A DNA stretch of 64,000 nt from Selenomonas sputigena_A (GTDB lineage Bacteria; Bacillota; Negativicutes; Selenomonadales; Selenomonadaceae). Location: positions 2,480,001 to 2,544,000 of the forward strand of contig NZ_CP194411.1 in NCBI RefSeq assembly GCF_051603425.1, read 5' to 3'. The position numbers and the translations under genes are program-made. This document shows, piece after piece, positions 17,166 to 26,693 of this stretch. Below the pieces are notes generated by a model that worked only from the letters and a program-made list of their open reading frames with translations, was not told the DNA's origin and ran no database searches. Numbering within the stretch: the first letter of the stretch is position 1; every line of letters begins with the position of its first letter.

Positions 17166-18085
17166 TCGTCCCCCAGCCCGAAAAGGGCGCGTGCGAAATC
17201 CTTGGCGACGAAAGGACGCAGATCGTCGACGCCCTCGCCGACGCCGATCCACTTGACGGGCATGGCAAGCTCCGATTTAAGGCCGATGATGACGCCGCCC
17301 TTCGCCGTGCCGTCGAGCTTCGTCAGCACGATTCCCGTAATCGGCGCGGCTTTCGTGAAGAGGTCTGCCTGGCTGATGGCATTCTGCCCCGTCGTCGCAT
17401 CGAGTACGAGCAAAGTCTCATGCGGCGCCTCGGGAACCTCACGCTGAATGACGCGATTGATTTTCTTGAGCTCCTCCATGAGGTTCGATTTCGTCTGCAG
17501 ACGACCTGCCGTATCAATAATGAGCATATCTATGCTGCGCGCACGCGCCGCCTTGACAGCGTCAAAGGCGACAGCGGCAGGGTCGGAGCCTTCCTCATGG
17601 CGAATGACGGACGCCCCCGTACGCTGCCCCCAAATCTCCAGCTGGTCGATGGCCGCGGCGCGGAACGTATCGGCAGCTGCAAGCATGACGGACTTGCCTT
17701 GCTCCTTGTAGTAAGCTGCAAGCTTGCCGATGGTCGTCGTCTTGCCGACGCCGTTCACGCCGATGACGAGGAGAACCGTCGGCCCTGCAGCCGCCAGACG
17801 CGTCTCATCCGAACCCGTCAGAAGTATCTCGGAAATCCTTTCGGCGAGAAACGGCTTGAGATCTTCCGGCGTATTGATTTCCTTCTTCTTTATGCCCTTC
17901 CTCACATCGGCCATGAGCCTCTCCGTCGTCTTGACGCCGACATCGGACATGATCAGCGTTTCCTCCAGCTCATCGAGCAGCGCATCGTCAATATCGGCGT
18001 AGCCGATGATCAGCTTTTCTATCTTGTTGGTAAAGGTCTCGCGCGTCTTAGCCAGACCTTTTTTCAATCGGTCAAAAAACCCCAT
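17162..18085 (-). CDS. ftsY: SRP receptor GTPase FtsY
   Basis: The 307-residue NG-domain protein has P-loop GVNGVGKTTTIGKLA near residue 108, DTAGRLQTKSNLMEEL near 192, TKLDGTAKGG near 255 and the membrane-contact C-terminus IGVGEGVDDLRPF. It lacks the long acidic A-domain of E. coli FtsY, as usual in Firmicutes. AAGGAGGAAGAATATG gives a strong ribosome site. It follows smc by 74 bp and overlaps the epimerase by the ATGA. Confidence 0.96.
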   Translation of the reverse strand: MGFFDRLKKGLAKTRETFTNKIEKLIIGYADIDDALLDELEETLIMSDVGVKTTERLMADVRKGIKKKEINTPEDLKPFLAERISEILLTGSDETRLAAAGPTVLLVIGVNGVGKTTTIGKLAAYYKEQGKSVMLAAADTFRAAAIDQLEIWGQRTGASVIRHEEGSDPAAVAFDAVKAARARSIDMLIIDTAGRLQTKSNLMEELKKINRVIQREVPEAPHETLLVLDATTGQNAISQADLFTKAAPITGIVLTKLDGTAKGGVIIGLKSELAMPVKWIGVGEGVDDLRPFVAKDFARALFGLGDE

Positions 18086-18159
18086 ATTCTTCCTCCTTAG
18101 CTTGCGCCATCATGAACCATATCCTTTTCCTATGCGCTGTCTCTCGATGCAGCGTCATT

Positions 18160-21100
18160 TCACATCGCCGCATCGAGGCGCACAGAAAGCACGCGCGACA
18201 CGCCCGCATCCTCAATCGTAATGCCGTACATGAAATCTGCAGCTTCCATCGTCCCCTTGCGGTGTGTGACGACAATGAACTGCGTATTCTGTGAGAATTC
18301 GCCGAGAAATTTGCCAAAGCGCGAGACATTTGCCTCGTCAAGCGGCGCGTCGATTTCGTCGAGTACGGAAAAAGGCGCGGGACGGTAACGCAAAAAGGAA
18401 AAGAGCAGGGCGATAACGGTCAGGGCGCGTTCCCCTCCCGAAAGAACGGAAAGGTTCTGCCTTTTCTTCGCGGGAAGCTGCACCTCAATTTCCACGCCCG
18501 CATGAAGCACATCCTTCTCGTCCGTCAAAAAAAGCTCCGCCTTGCCGCCGCCGAAGAGCCGCACGAAGATATCGGCAAAGTAACCGCGAATTTCCTCAAA
18601 CGCTTCCTTGAACTGGCGCGTCATCGTCACATCCATCTCATGAATCATCGTCATGAGGTTCTCACGCGCCGCCTCAAGGTCGCCTGCCTGTTTCCCCATG
18701 AAAGCATGACGCTCCATGAGTTCTTCGTGCTCACGAACGGCGTTGGGATTGACGGGGCCGAGTTCCTCTAGACTGCGGGAAATCTCCTGCATCTTCTTTT
18801 TCAGCTCGGCGGAGGAAAGATCCAAAGCCTCGGCAGCAGCCGTTTCCGCCGTATGTCCGTACTGCTCGAGCAAGTCGTTTTGCGCCTGCTCGAGCTTTAC
18901 TCCCACCTCGGCGGCCGCAAGCTCCATCTGATGCAGCTTGTTTTTCAGTGTGCTGAGGTCATGCGCCGCCTCTCGCGCCGCTTTGTCGGTTTCTTGGCTT
19001 GCAGCGTGACGTTCCAGCTTCTCTTGGTAAAGCTTGTCGTAAACCGCCTTGCCTTCATCATGCTTTTCTTGCCATGCGGCAGCTTCAGAAGCAAGCTCTC
19101 GGCGTTCCTCACCTCCCTTTTCCATTTGCTCGTCCAAGGCTGCCTTCTCGGCAAGTGAAGCGTCCGCCTGCACCCTGGCGCGTTCCTCTTCCTTCTTCTT
19201 CAGCAAAGCCTGTTCAAGCGCACGAATTTTTTCCTGCTCGATCACTGTACGCCTGAGCTCCGTTTCGTTGATATATTTGCTGAGATCATCGGCATCCTGC
19301 TCGAAATCATCGAGCGTATCCTCACTGTCGGCAGCTTGCTTCTCAACCGCCTCGTAAGCACGGCGGGCTGCCGCCGCCCGGCGCACGGCCTCGTTCTTTT
19401 TCGCCTGTGCCTCGGCAAACGTCTGCCGCGCCTCCTCAGCAAGCTTTGCCAGCCCTTCCCGCGCCTCTTCTTTTTCCTTCATCTGCGCGCCCATGCGCTC
19501 ATCTTTGGCGCGCAGCTCCGCCGCCAGGATTTCCTTTTCCTGCAAATCATGCAGGAGCTTCGTCAAGGATTCCTCGGCAACAGCCGCCGCTTTTTCAACG
19601 GCAGCACGTTTTTCTGCTAGGACGGCGATTCTTTCGGCTCCTTCCCGCGTGCGGTTTTCCAGCCGTTCGATCTCCCCGCTGCGGTTCAGGAAGCTCGTTT
19701 CCTGCCCCTGCGCCCCACCGCCGGAGAGTGAACCGCCGGGATTCAGGAGTTCCCCTTCCAATGTCACAATGCGCAGCCGCCACCCCATCTTCTTCTCGAT
19801 GGCAAGCGCGTTGTCGATCGTATCGACAACGAGCGTACGCGCGAGCAGGAAGTCCACCGCCTTGCGAAACTTCCCATCTGCACCGACAAGCTCGTTGGCA
19901 AAACCGACGGCGCCTTTCTCTTCCTTTGCCTTCACGTCGCCCGGGCGGCGGGGAACAATCGTCGAAAGCGGCAAAAACGTCACGCGGCCGAGTTTCTGCC
20001 GTTTCAAAAAGGCAATCGCGGCTTTCGCCGTATCCGTGTCCTCTGTCACGATGTTCTGCAGACCGCTGCCCAGGGCAACCTCGACGGCGCGGACGTATTC
20101 GCCCGGCACGGAAACAAGCTCGGCCACCGCCCCCGCGACGCCGCGGCGCCACGGCTCTTTCGCCTGCAGCACAGCTTTCGGAGCGCGTCCGAATCCCTCG
20201 TAGGAAGCCTGCATATTGCGCAGAAATTTCAGCTTGTTCTCGTCGGCGCGCATTTCCTCCCTTGCGCGGTTTTCAGCAGCACGAAGCTCTCTCAGTTCCT
20301 TTGCGTTTCCGTCTTTTTCTTGCCTCCTCGCCGCACATTCTTCCTCAAGCGACTGCTGTTCCTCTTCCGTCACGCGCCTTTTTTCCGCCAGCGCCTCTGC
20401 CTCTGCCTTCAAAGCAGCCAAGGACGCCGCAGCCTTTTCCAGCTCCTCGCCGCGTTCCGCGCCGCTTGCCGAATACGTCTCCATCTCATGTTCCAGAAGA
20501 AGAAGATCGTTTTCCCGCGCGAGCAGATCTTTCTGCGCCGCTGCCTTCCGCTCCGTGATTTCGCGGTGCATTTCCTTCGCCCGGCGCAGCTTTTCGCCCA
20601 GTTCCTTGAGCTTGGCGCGGTCCTTCTCGATTCCCTCTCCCATCGCCCGGAACTTTTCCGCCAGCTCTTTTTCCGCAGCCAAAAGACGCGCCGCCTCTCC
20701 AGCCGCCTCATCGGCCGCCTTCTCAAAGTCCGCGCGCTGTTTTTCAAGGCGCTCCTTCACTGAATCATGCTGGCGCGCCCTCTCTTCAAGTATGGCGATC
20801 TCACTGTGCGCCTGCTCGATCTTTGTGCGCATCCCATTGTTTTTTTCGCCCTGCGCCTGCAGCTTTTCTTCCAGTAAAAGAATGTCCTTGCCTATTTCTT
20901 CCTTCTTCGCCTCGGCCATCTGCACGCGCGCCTCGGCGGCAATCTCCTCGGCCCTAGCGGCCTCGATCCTTGTCGCTCCCTCTTCCTGCTCCTTTTTCAG
21001 CTGCGCCTCGCGCTGGAAAAGCTCCGTCAAAGCGCAGCGCTTATATACCGCTTGCAGCTCATCATAGCGGCGCGTCCTCGACGCGCTTTCGGCAAGCGGA

Positions 21101-21705
21101 GTGAGCTGCGTTTCGATTTCCTTCATGATATCGCTGATGCGCACGAGATTGCCCTGCATATCCTCAAGCTTTCGCATGGATTCGCGCTTGCGGTTGCGAT
21201 ACTTCGTTATGCCCGCCGTCTCCTCAAAATAAAGACGGCGCTCCTCAGGCTTGCTGTTCAGGATCTCATCGATGCGGTTCTGCCCGATGACGCTCATGCC
21301 GTCGCGCCCCAGTCCTGTATCGGCAAAAAGATTGCTGATATCCTTGAGCCGGCAGCGCGACTTGTTGATGAAAAACTCACTCTCCCCCGACCGGAAAAGG
21401 CGGCGCGTCACAACGACCTCCCGATAATCCACAGGCATATCACCCTCGTTCTCAAAGAAGAGCGAGGCCTCCGCGACGCCTAAGGCTCGACGCGTCGCAC
21501 TTCCCGTAAAGATGATGTCTTCCGCCTTTGCACCGCGCAGGGCGCGCACATTTTGTTCGCCCAGCACCCAGCGAATGGCATCCGTGACATTGCTCTTGCC
21601 GCTGCCATTCGGTCCGACAATGGCGGTGATGCCCGGATGGAATTCGATTTCAATCTTATCGGCAAACGATTTGAAGCCACAGGCTTCGAGGCGTTTCAAC
21701 TGCAA
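18160..21705 (-). CDS. smc: Chromosome partition/condensin ATPase SMC
   Basis: This 1181-residue protein has ATPase head halves at both ends (Walker A GPNGSGKSN near residue 32; signature LSGGERALTVIAL near 1085; Walker B SVLDEIDAPLDE near 1116). Two long charged coiled-coil arms run at about 170-500 and 670-1010, broken by the hinge (about 510-640, with LGSGLQNIVTED and GRVTFLPL). With ScpA/ScpB it loads at parS and extrudes DNA loops. The start is TTG 21705, where MQLKRLEACGFKSF matches the family. The arms give Lys/Glu/Ala-rich low-complexity DNA that produces long spurious open frames on the other strand. Confidence 0.96.
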   Translation of the reverse strand: MQLKRLEACGFKSFADKIEIEFHPGITAIVGPNGSGKSNVTDAIRWVLGEQNVRALRGAKAEDIIFTGSATRRALGVAEASLFFENEGDMPVDYREVVVTRRLFRSGESEFFINKSRCRLKDISNLFADTGLGRDGMSVIGQNRIDEILNSKPEERRLYFEETAGITKYRNRKRESMRKLEDMQGNLVRISDIMKEIETQLTPLAESASRTRRYDELQAVYKRCALTELFQREAQLKKEQEEGATRIEAARAEEIAAEARVQMAEAKKEEIGKDILLLEEKLQAQGEKNNGMRTKIEQAHSEIAILEERARQHDSVKERLEKQRADFEKAADEAAGEAARLLAAEKELAEKFRAMGEGIEKDRAKLKELGEKLRRAKEMHREITERKAAAQKDLLARENDLLLLEHEMETYSASGAERGEELEKAAASLAALKAEAEALAEKRRVTEEEQQSLEEECAARRQEKDGNAKELRELRAAENRAREEMRADENKLKFLRNMQASYEGFGRAPKAVLQAKEPWRRGVAGAVAELVSVPGEYVRAVEVALGSGLQNIVTEDTDTAKAAIAFLKRQKLGRVTFLPLSTIVPRRPGDVKAKEEKGAVGFANELVGADGKFRKAVDFLLARTLVVDTIDNALAIEKKMGWRLRIVTLEGELLNPGGSLSGGGAQGQETSFLNRSGEIERLENRTREGAERIAVLAEKRAAVEKAAAVAEESLTKLLHDLQEKEILAAELRAKDERMGAQMKEKEEAREGLAKLAEEARQTFAEAQAKKNEAVRRAAAARRAYEAVEKQAADSEDTLDDFEQDADDLSKYINETELRRTVIEQEKIRALEQALLKKKEEERARVQADASLAEKAALDEQMEKGGEERRELASEAAAWQEKHDEGKAVYDKLYQEKLERHAASQETDKAAREAAHDLSTLKNKLHQMELAAAEVGVKLEQAQNDLLEQYGHTAETAAAEALDLSSAELKKKMQEISRSLEELGPVNPNAVREHEELMERHAFMGKQAGDLEAARENLMTMIHEMDVTMTRQFKEAFEEIRGYFADIFVRLFGGGKAELFLTDEKDVLHAGVEIEVQLPAKKRQNLSVLSGGERALTVIALLFSFLRYRPAPFSVLDEIDAPLDEANVSRFGKFLGEFSQNTQFIVVTHRKGTMEAADFMYGITIEDAGVSRVLSVRLDAAM

Positions 21706-21792
21706 ATTTTTTTCACCAACCTAATAAAATTCTGCGGGCCCCTATGTCCCGAAGAAAACATGCGCAGGGAGCCCACCATTCTTTACATCGCC

Positions 21793-22698
21793 TTATTGGC
21801 TGAAACGCTCCCTGAACTCCTCCAATGCCGTATATTCCTCCATGAAAGAAACGACCTTGCGCCCCGTTTCGCTCAGACGCTTCTGCGGGTTCCAAAAGAG
21901 GTTTGCCTGCACGCCGAGCTGGGGCACCAAGGGGCGGCGCTCGAAAATAGTCTCGCCGCGCGTTACGAACCCCGGCAGGATAGATATGCCCAGACTGTTC
22001 GCGACAAGCTGCTTGATCGTCTTGAGCTGCGACGTGCAAAGCAGGATCTCCGGCGCGAAGCCGTTCTCCACACACATGCGGTAAACCGTGTCGTACTGAT
22101 ACGTATTCGGCTGCTGCATGATGAATTTCTCGCGCCTGAGATCGGCAAAGGCAACATGCTCACGCATCGTCAGGGGATGGGAAAACGGCAGGCAGAGCTG
22201 CATCGTGTCCCGCAAAACAGCAAGCTCGTTGCGCCGTGCCTTGGCGACAGGCGCAAGCACGACACCGAAATCGAGCAGCCCTTCCTCCACCTTGCTGCGC
22301 ACTTCGACAGAATCGACATATTCACAAACTTCGAGGTTGATATCCGGATGCGCCACAGTAAATTTTGTAAAAAAGTCGGGAAAAAGATAAGCTTCAAGCA
22401 TTGGCGGCAAACCGAAGTGAACCGTCTTCTTCGCATCGGGACGAAAACGCAGCATATCCTGTTCCGCTCGCTCCACCGCTTGCATGATTCCCTCCGCATG
22501 GAGAAGAAACGCCCGTCCCTCGAGCGTCAGGGACACACGTTTCTGTCTGCGGTCGACAAGCGTCAGACCGATTTCAGACTCAAGCGATTTGATCGCCTTC
22601 GTGACAGAAGGCTGAGAAACGTGCAAGGCCTCCGCCGTGCGTGTAAAATTCTCCAAATGGGCAAGTGTGCAAAAATATTCTAATTGTCGTATCTCCAA
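21793..22698 (-). CDS. LysR-family transcriptional regulator
   Basis: A 301-residue protein with the winged HTH at residues 1-60 (MEIRQLEYFCTLAHLENFTRTAEALHVSQPSVTKAIKSLE, cited for extent) and a periplasmic-binding-like effector domain after residue 90. The pattern HLENFTRTAEALHVSQPSVTKAI is that of CynR/YtlI-like regulators. A minus-strand TGGTATAAT at 22736-22728 is a good extended -10, 30 bp upstream. It sits between smc and a corrinoid transporter operon, both on the same strand, with no divergent partner, so its target is unclear. Confidence 0.88.
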   Translation of the reverse strand: MEIRQLEYFCTLAHLENFTRTAEALHVSQPSVTKAIKSLESEIGLTLVDRRQKRVSLTLEGRAFLLHAEGIMQAVERAEQDMLRFRPDAKKTVHFGLPPMLEAYLFPDFFTKFTVAHPDINLEVCEYVDSVEVRSKVEEGLLDFGVVLAPVAKARRNELAVLRDTMQLCLPFSHPLTMREHVAFADLRREKFIMQQPNTYQYDTVYRMCVENGFAPEILLCTSQLKTIKQLVANSLGISILPGFVTRGETIFERRPLVPQLGVQANLFWNPQKRLSETGRKVVSFMEEYTALEEFRERFSQ

Positions 22699-22775
22699 AC
22701 TATCCCCTCCTCCAGTTCTCCTCAGGTATTATACCATAACTAACGGGAATAGAACAGAGCATTTCCTTCCAATCG

Positions 22776-22808
22776 CAAAAAAAGACTGCCTTTCATAAAA
22801 AGGCAATC
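22776..22808 (-). terminator. Intrinsic terminator of the corrinoid transport operon
   Basis: On the minus strand GATTGCCTTT pairs with AAAGGCAGTC (one G-T pair) around a 5-base loop and is followed by TTTTTTT. It lies 67 bp downstream of the ATPase gene. Confidence 0.85.
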
Positions 22809-22874
22809 CCCTGCCCCAAGCCGCGGCAACCGCTTCAAACAGCCCGGGAAGCCGCGTCCGGCGACGCTGCGGCT

Positions 22875-23660
22875 TCAGCGCACGAGCGAAACAGGCGAAA
22901 GCACCTGCGCCCCTTGACTGTTTGTAAAAATATCGGCGCGCACGCCAAAGACCTCCGCCAACATCGCCACGGTCAGCACCTCCTGCGGCACGCCCTTGCT
23001 GAAAACATGCCGATCCTTGATCACAGCAATCTCATCGGCATACTGGAGCGCATGGTTGATATCGTGCAGCACCATGACAACGGTCATCGCATGATTTTGG
23101 TTGAGCCGCCGGATGATTTCCATGACTTCGAGCTGATGCGCAATATCGAGGTATGTCGTCGGCTCATCGAGCAGCAAAAATTCCGGCTGGCGTGCAAGCG
23201 CCATGGCAATCCAGGCACGCTGCCGCTCGCCGCCGGAAAGCGACATGACCTGGCGGGTACGCATCTCCTCCAGGCGCGTCTCAGCCAGTGCCCAGGATAC
23301 CGCTTCGCGGTCTTCCTTCGAGCGCCCCATACTCCTCCAGCTGCGGTAAGGGTAACGGCCATAATCCACAAGCGCCTCAACCGTGAGGTCATGCGGTGCA
23401 GCAAGCCCCTGCGGCAAAATGGCGAGTTTTTTGGCGAGCGCCTTGCGGCCTATTTTACGGATATCCTTGCCGTCCAGAGATACGTCCCCCTCGTAGGCAG
23501 GATTGAGTGCGGCGAGCACGCGCAGCAGCGTCGATTTTCCCGCCCCGTTCGGGCCGATGATGGCCGTACGCCTCCCTGCCGGAAAATCAACAGAAAGATC
23601 CCGAAGAATTTCCTTGCCTGAAAGGGTCACGGAAAGATGGCGGACACAAAGGGACATCAA
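22875..23660 (-). CDS. ABC transporter ATPase, FecE/BtuD type
   Basis: A 261-residue ATPase with Walker A GPNGAGKST near residue 37, the FhuC/BtuD-specific stretch LPQGLAAPHDLTVEALVDYGRYPYR, signature LSGGERQRA, Walker B LLLDEPTTYLDI and the switch His in VLHDINHAL. It energises the FecCD permease encoded just upstream, whose last 4 bases it overlaps. With the SBP and cobI in the same riboswitch-led transcript, the likely cargo is a corrinoid (BtuFCD-like); a metal chelate such as heme cannot be excluded. Confidence 0.9.
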   Translation of the reverse strand: MMSLCVRHLSVTLSGKEILRDLSVDFPAGRRTAIIGPNGAGKSTLLRVLAALNPAYEGDVSLDGKDIRKIGRKALAKKLAILPQGLAAPHDLTVEALVDYGRYPYRSWRSMGRSKEDREAVSWALAETRLEEMRTRQVMSLSGGERQRAWIAMALARQPEFLLLDEPTTYLDIAHQLEVMEIIRRLNQNHAMTVVMVLHDINHALQYADEIAVIKDRHVFSKGVPQEVLTVAMLAEVFGVRADIFTNSQGAQVLSPVSLVR

Positions 23661-24670
23661 AGCTCCCTCCTCAAGAGAAACAGGAAAAAGGGCGCACCGA
23701 GCACCGCCATGAGGATGCCGACCGGCAGTTCCACAGGCGCAAAGGCCGTGCGCGCAAACGTGTCGCTCAAGGTCACGACAGCCGCGCCCAGCAGCGCCGC
23801 CGCCGGCAGCAGGAAGCGGTAATCCGAGCCGATCAAAAGTCGCGCTGCATGGGGCACGATGAGGCCGACGAAACCCAGAAGCCCGACGACAGAAACAGCG
23901 CTCGCCGCCAGCAAGGCCGCAACAGCTGTAAGCAAGAGACGCGCAATCTCGACGCGCAGTCCAAGACTGCGCGCGATTTCATCGCCAAGAAGCAGAATAT
24001 TGAGCTGACGCGAAAAAGCAAAAGCCAACACCAGGCCCACGACAGTATAAGGCCAGATCATCTCTACCTGCGGCCAGCTCCGCGCGGAAAGACCGCCGAC
24101 CATCCAGAGCAAAGCGCCGTGCACACGATCGCTGTAAAAAATCATCAAGGCTGAAATCCCGGCGCCAAGAAAAGCCGAAACGGCGACACCCGCAAGAATG
24201 ATGCGGATGGGACGGATCCCATTCTTCCAAGCGAGAAGGTAGATGGCAACAGCAGCCGCCATAGCCCCGAGAAAGGCCACCGGCGTCACGACGGCTTCGT
24301 GACCCGGAAAAGCGAGCAAGACGAAGATTCCCGCCAGCCCCGCCCCCGATGATATGCCGATAATATGCGGGTCGGCAAGCGGATTCTTCATGATGCCCTG
24401 CAAAATGGCTCCCGAAAGCGCGAGATGAACGCCGACGAGAGCGGCTACGATGGTGCGCGGCAAACGTATATTCATGAGGATCTGGGCGTGCACGCCATCT
24501 GCCGAGGCGGTGAGCGCCTGCCAAATCTCCCCTGCCGGAATCTCAACGGATCCCTTCATGATGCTCAAAAGCGCACCAACACATGCCAAAGCGGCGAATA
24601 TCACCAAAATGGATATCCGCCGCCCGAACGCGCCAACATTCTTCTTTCCGCGCCCCGTGATAAGGCTCAT
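23657..24670 (-). CDS. FecCD-family ABC permease (BtuC-like)
   Basis: A 337-residue membrane protein with about ten helices. FecCD landmarks are IRLPRTIVAALVGVHLALSGAILQGIMKNPLADPHIIGISSGAG (residues ~69-112, cited for extent), the coupling-helix region LGDEIARSLGL and the end GLIVPHAARLLIGSDYRFLLPAAAL. It forms the dimeric translocation path for BtuF-like cargo delivery. It overlaps both neighbours by 4 bases, which implies a tightly coupled SBP-permease-ATPase operon. Confidence 0.92.
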   Translation of the reverse strand: MSLITGRGKKNVGAFGRRISILVIFAALACVGALLSIMKGSVEIPAGEIWQALTASADGVHAQILMNIRLPRTIVAALVGVHLALSGAILQGIMKNPLADPHIIGISSGAGLAGIFVLLAFPGHEAVVTPVAFLGAMAAAVAIYLLAWKNGIRPIRIILAGVAVSAFLGAGISALMIFYSDRVHGALLWMVGGLSARSWPQVEMIWPYTVVGLVLAFAFSRQLNILLLGDEIARSLGLRVEIARLLLTAVAALLAASAVSVVGLLGFVGLIVPHAARLLIGSDYRFLLPAAALLGAAVVTLSDTFARTAFAPVELPVGILMAVLGAPFFLFLLRREL

Positions 24671-25623
24671 TTGAAAACCTCGGGATAAACAAGCTTCGCC
24701 ATCGTCTCAAAGGCCTCGGGATACCGCAGACCGGGGCTCAGCAAAAAGAGATCCTGCGGCAAATAATAAACTTGTCCCTTCTGGATGGCAGGAATACTTT
24801 GCCAAGCAGGACTTGCGGCGATCGTCGCCTCCATGTTCTGCTTGATCTCCTCAAGCTTGCCCATGCTCGTAACGAAGATGATCTCGGGATTCTGCTCGAC
24901 GAGCGTTTCCATGCTGTAGGGCGCCGCATCCGGATTCTTTTCCATCGGCGTCATCCCCGAGGCCACATTGTCCCAACCAAGCATTTTCGCTATGGAGCCG
25001 GCAATGCTGCCATCGAGCTGTACGCTGAGCCCCTGCGCCGTGCTGTGCAGGATGGCGATGCGCTTCTTGTCCTTCGGCAGACGTGCGACAACATCCTGAA
25101 CTTTCGTCTCCATCTCCTTCAGCAAGGCATCGCCTTTCTCCTTCTCACCCGTGACCTGGGCAAAGACCGAAACCTCACGCTTCACATCGTCATAGCTCTT
25201 CATGTCGAGGACAAGAGCCGGAATGTTGTTTTCCTCGAGCGTCGGCACAAGCTTTTCATTCATGCCTTTATTGACGATGACAAGATCCGGTTTGCACGCA
25301 AGCACCTTTTCCATATCGATCTGGTAGACCGCACCGACACTGGCCTTGTCCTTTGCGTAGTCGGGCATCTGCGTTTTCGAATCGGGACGCCCGACGACAT
25401 CACCGCCCACAGCGTGCAGCGGCTCAAGGAACGAGGCCGACAGCACGACGATTCGCTCCGGCTTTGTCGGCAGCGTGACATCGCGCCCCATATCATCCTT
25501 GATCACGGCAAATGCCTTTTCTCCTGAAGCCTCCCCCGCTTCCTTGCCGCCGCAGCCGGAAAAAAGAGCGGCAGCCAGCAAGAAGAAGGACAGCACAGCT
25601 GTCATGCGAAAAACACGGTTCAT
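24667..25623 (-). CDS. Substrate-binding lipoprotein (BtuF/FecB-like)
   Basis: A 318-residue protein with a lipoprotein signal peptide (residues 1-24, lipobox LFSGC). Then come the FecB/BtuF pattern DDMGRDVTLPTKPERIVVLSASFLEPLHAVGG, the interlobe helix region and WQSIPAIQKGQVYYLPQDLF near the end. As a class III binding protein it captures the cargo in the periplasm and docks on the permease. It starts 15 bp after cobI and overlaps the permease gene. Its cargo is inferred to be a corrinoid only from the shared riboswitch. Confidence 0.9.
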   Translation of the reverse strand: MNRVFRMTAVLSFFLLAAALFSGCGGKEAGEASGEKAFAVIKDDMGRDVTLPTKPERIVVLSASFLEPLHAVGGDVVGRPDSKTQMPDYAKDKASVGAVYQIDMEKVLACKPDLVIVNKGMNEKLVPTLEENNIPALVLDMKSYDDVKREVSVFAQVTGEKEKGDALLKEMETKVQDVVARLPKDKKRIAILHSTAQGLSVQLDGSIAGSIAKMLGWDNVASGMTPMEKNPDAAPYSMETLVEQNPEIIFVTSMGKLEEIKQNMEATIAASPAWQSIPAIQKGQVYYLPQDLFLLSPGLRYPEAFETMAKLVYPEVFK

Positions 25624-25638
25624 TTTGCACCCTCCTCG

Positions 25639-26340
25639 TCAGGCGTCACGGCGCGTAAGGATCGTCGAGAGATAATTGACCTTCTTCTCCTTCTGCGCTT
25701 CTATATCATCAATGCGCTCCTCGTCCGGCAAACCGCAGCGGCTCACCATCACAGCCTTCTTCGCAAGGTTGTTCTCACTGAGCATATCGGCGATTGCGGG
25801 GAAATTCTTGTAAACCTTCATCAGGACGGCATTGTCTGTCACGGGCAGGATTTTCGCAATCTTCTCCGGCGAAGCCGTCGCCGGAATAATGGAAACAATA
25901 TCATTCCCCTCGACAATCGGATAGCCGAGCTGACTGCCGATGGCGCAAAATGCCGGAATTCCGGGAATCGTCTGGATTTCCACATCCTCATGCTCAAGCA
26001 GGCGGTAGACATAGATATAGGTACTGTAGAACATCGGGTCGCCGAGCGTCAGGAACGCGACATTCTTGCCCTCTTCCAAGAGCGCCAGAATCTCCGCCTT
26101 GTTCTCCTCCCAAGCATCTGTCGACTCCGCAAAGTTCGCCACCATAGGAAACACCTGGTAGACGATCTCGATATCCTTCTTCAAATATGGCTGTGCAATC
26201 GAAAGCGCCACGCTGCCGTCCTTCTTCTCCGTCTTCGGTGCAATCAGCACATCGGCCTTCTCCATGGCACGAATTGCCTTTACTGTCAAAAGCTCCGGGT
26301 CGCCGGGACCCACACCGATACCGAAAAATATTCCTTTCAT
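25639..26340 (-). CDS. cobI: Precorrin-2/cobalt-factor II C20-methyltransferase
   Basis: A 233-residue class III SAM methyltransferase starting MKGIFFGIGVGPGDPELLTVKA (the GVGPGDPEL SAM loop). Further motifs are DVLIAPKT, FLTLGDPMFYSTYIY (second SAM motif) and PGIPAFCAIGSQLGYPIVEG. This combination is CobI/CbiL, which methylates C20 in corrin ring synthesis. The ATG 26340 has GGGAGGAAGAC upstream; the longer open frame runs into the leader RNA. It is first in the riboswitch-controlled operon ahead of the BtuFCD-like genes. The rest of the anaerobic cobalamin pathway is not in the window. Confidence 0.92.
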   Translation of the reverse strand: MKGIFFGIGVGPGDPELLTVKAIRAMEKADVLIAPKTEKKDGSVALSIAQPYLKKDIEIVYQVFPMVANFAESTDAWEENKAEILALLEEGKNVAFLTLGDPMFYSTYIYVYRLLEHEDVEIQTIPGIPAFCAIGSQLGYPIVEGNDIVSIIPATASPEKIAKILPVTDNAVLMKVYKNFPAIADMLSENNLAKKAVMVSRCGLPDEERIDDIEAQKEKKVNYLSTILTRRDA

Positions 26341-26404
26341 GTCTTCCTCCCATATCTCTCCAAAAGTCTCTGCCACACTCGCCGCCCGGGGACAGTATCT
26401 GCAT

Positions 26405-26520
26405 TTGCAAAAATAAGAAGCTGCCTTCATCCCATCGCGAAAAGAATGAAGATGCAGCCCCATGACAGCAAAAAAAGAATCCCCTTCCCATCGCTCGCGG
26501 GTCTTGGGGGGATCCCCCCA
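26405..26520 (-). terminator. Riboswitch expression platform: two candidate terminators before cobI
   Basis: Directly after the aptamer the minus strand has the self-complementary GGGGGGATCCCCCC (about 26518-26505). An ATCCCC...GGGGAT pairing then ends in TTTTTTT at 26476-26470. About 10 bases further, GCTGC..CTTCAT pairs with ATGAAGGCAGC (26459-26424) and is followed by TTCTTATTTTT. Either could be the ligand-dependent terminator; the first has the better U-tract. Confidence 0.6.
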
Positions 26521-26530
26521 ACGGTGATTG

Positions 26531-26693
26531 TCAAACAGGCAGTTCTCCTGGCTAGGGTTTCCTCGCGCTTCCCAAACCTTCCCAGCCTCATGGCCAGTGG
26601 CATCTCTTGGGAGCGCTCCACCCGACAGTGGCGGGACCGCGCCGGTTCAACCGGCTTCTCTATTGAGCCTCATAGGCACCTGTTCCACTAGCC
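26531..26693 (-). promoter_or_regulatory. Cobalamin (AdoCbl-class) riboswitch
   Basis: On the minus strand the conserved blocks appear in order. GGTGCCTATGAGGCTCAATAG is near the 5' end, followed by GAAGCCGGTTGAACCGGC, GCGGTCCCGCCACTGT, the B12 box GATGCCACTGG (26605-26595), TGGGAAGGTTTGGGAAGCG, GAGGAAACCCTAGCCAGG and GAACTGCCTG. This is the complete cobalamin aptamer, lying about 190 nt upstream of cobI on the same strand. Bound cobalamin should switch the operon off. Confidence 0.96.

Noticed and set aside
18502..21500. Many plus-strand open frames opposite smc
   Set aside because: They are Ser/Arg/Ala-rich low-complexity translations of the coiled-coil codons of smc; no SD sites or family matches.
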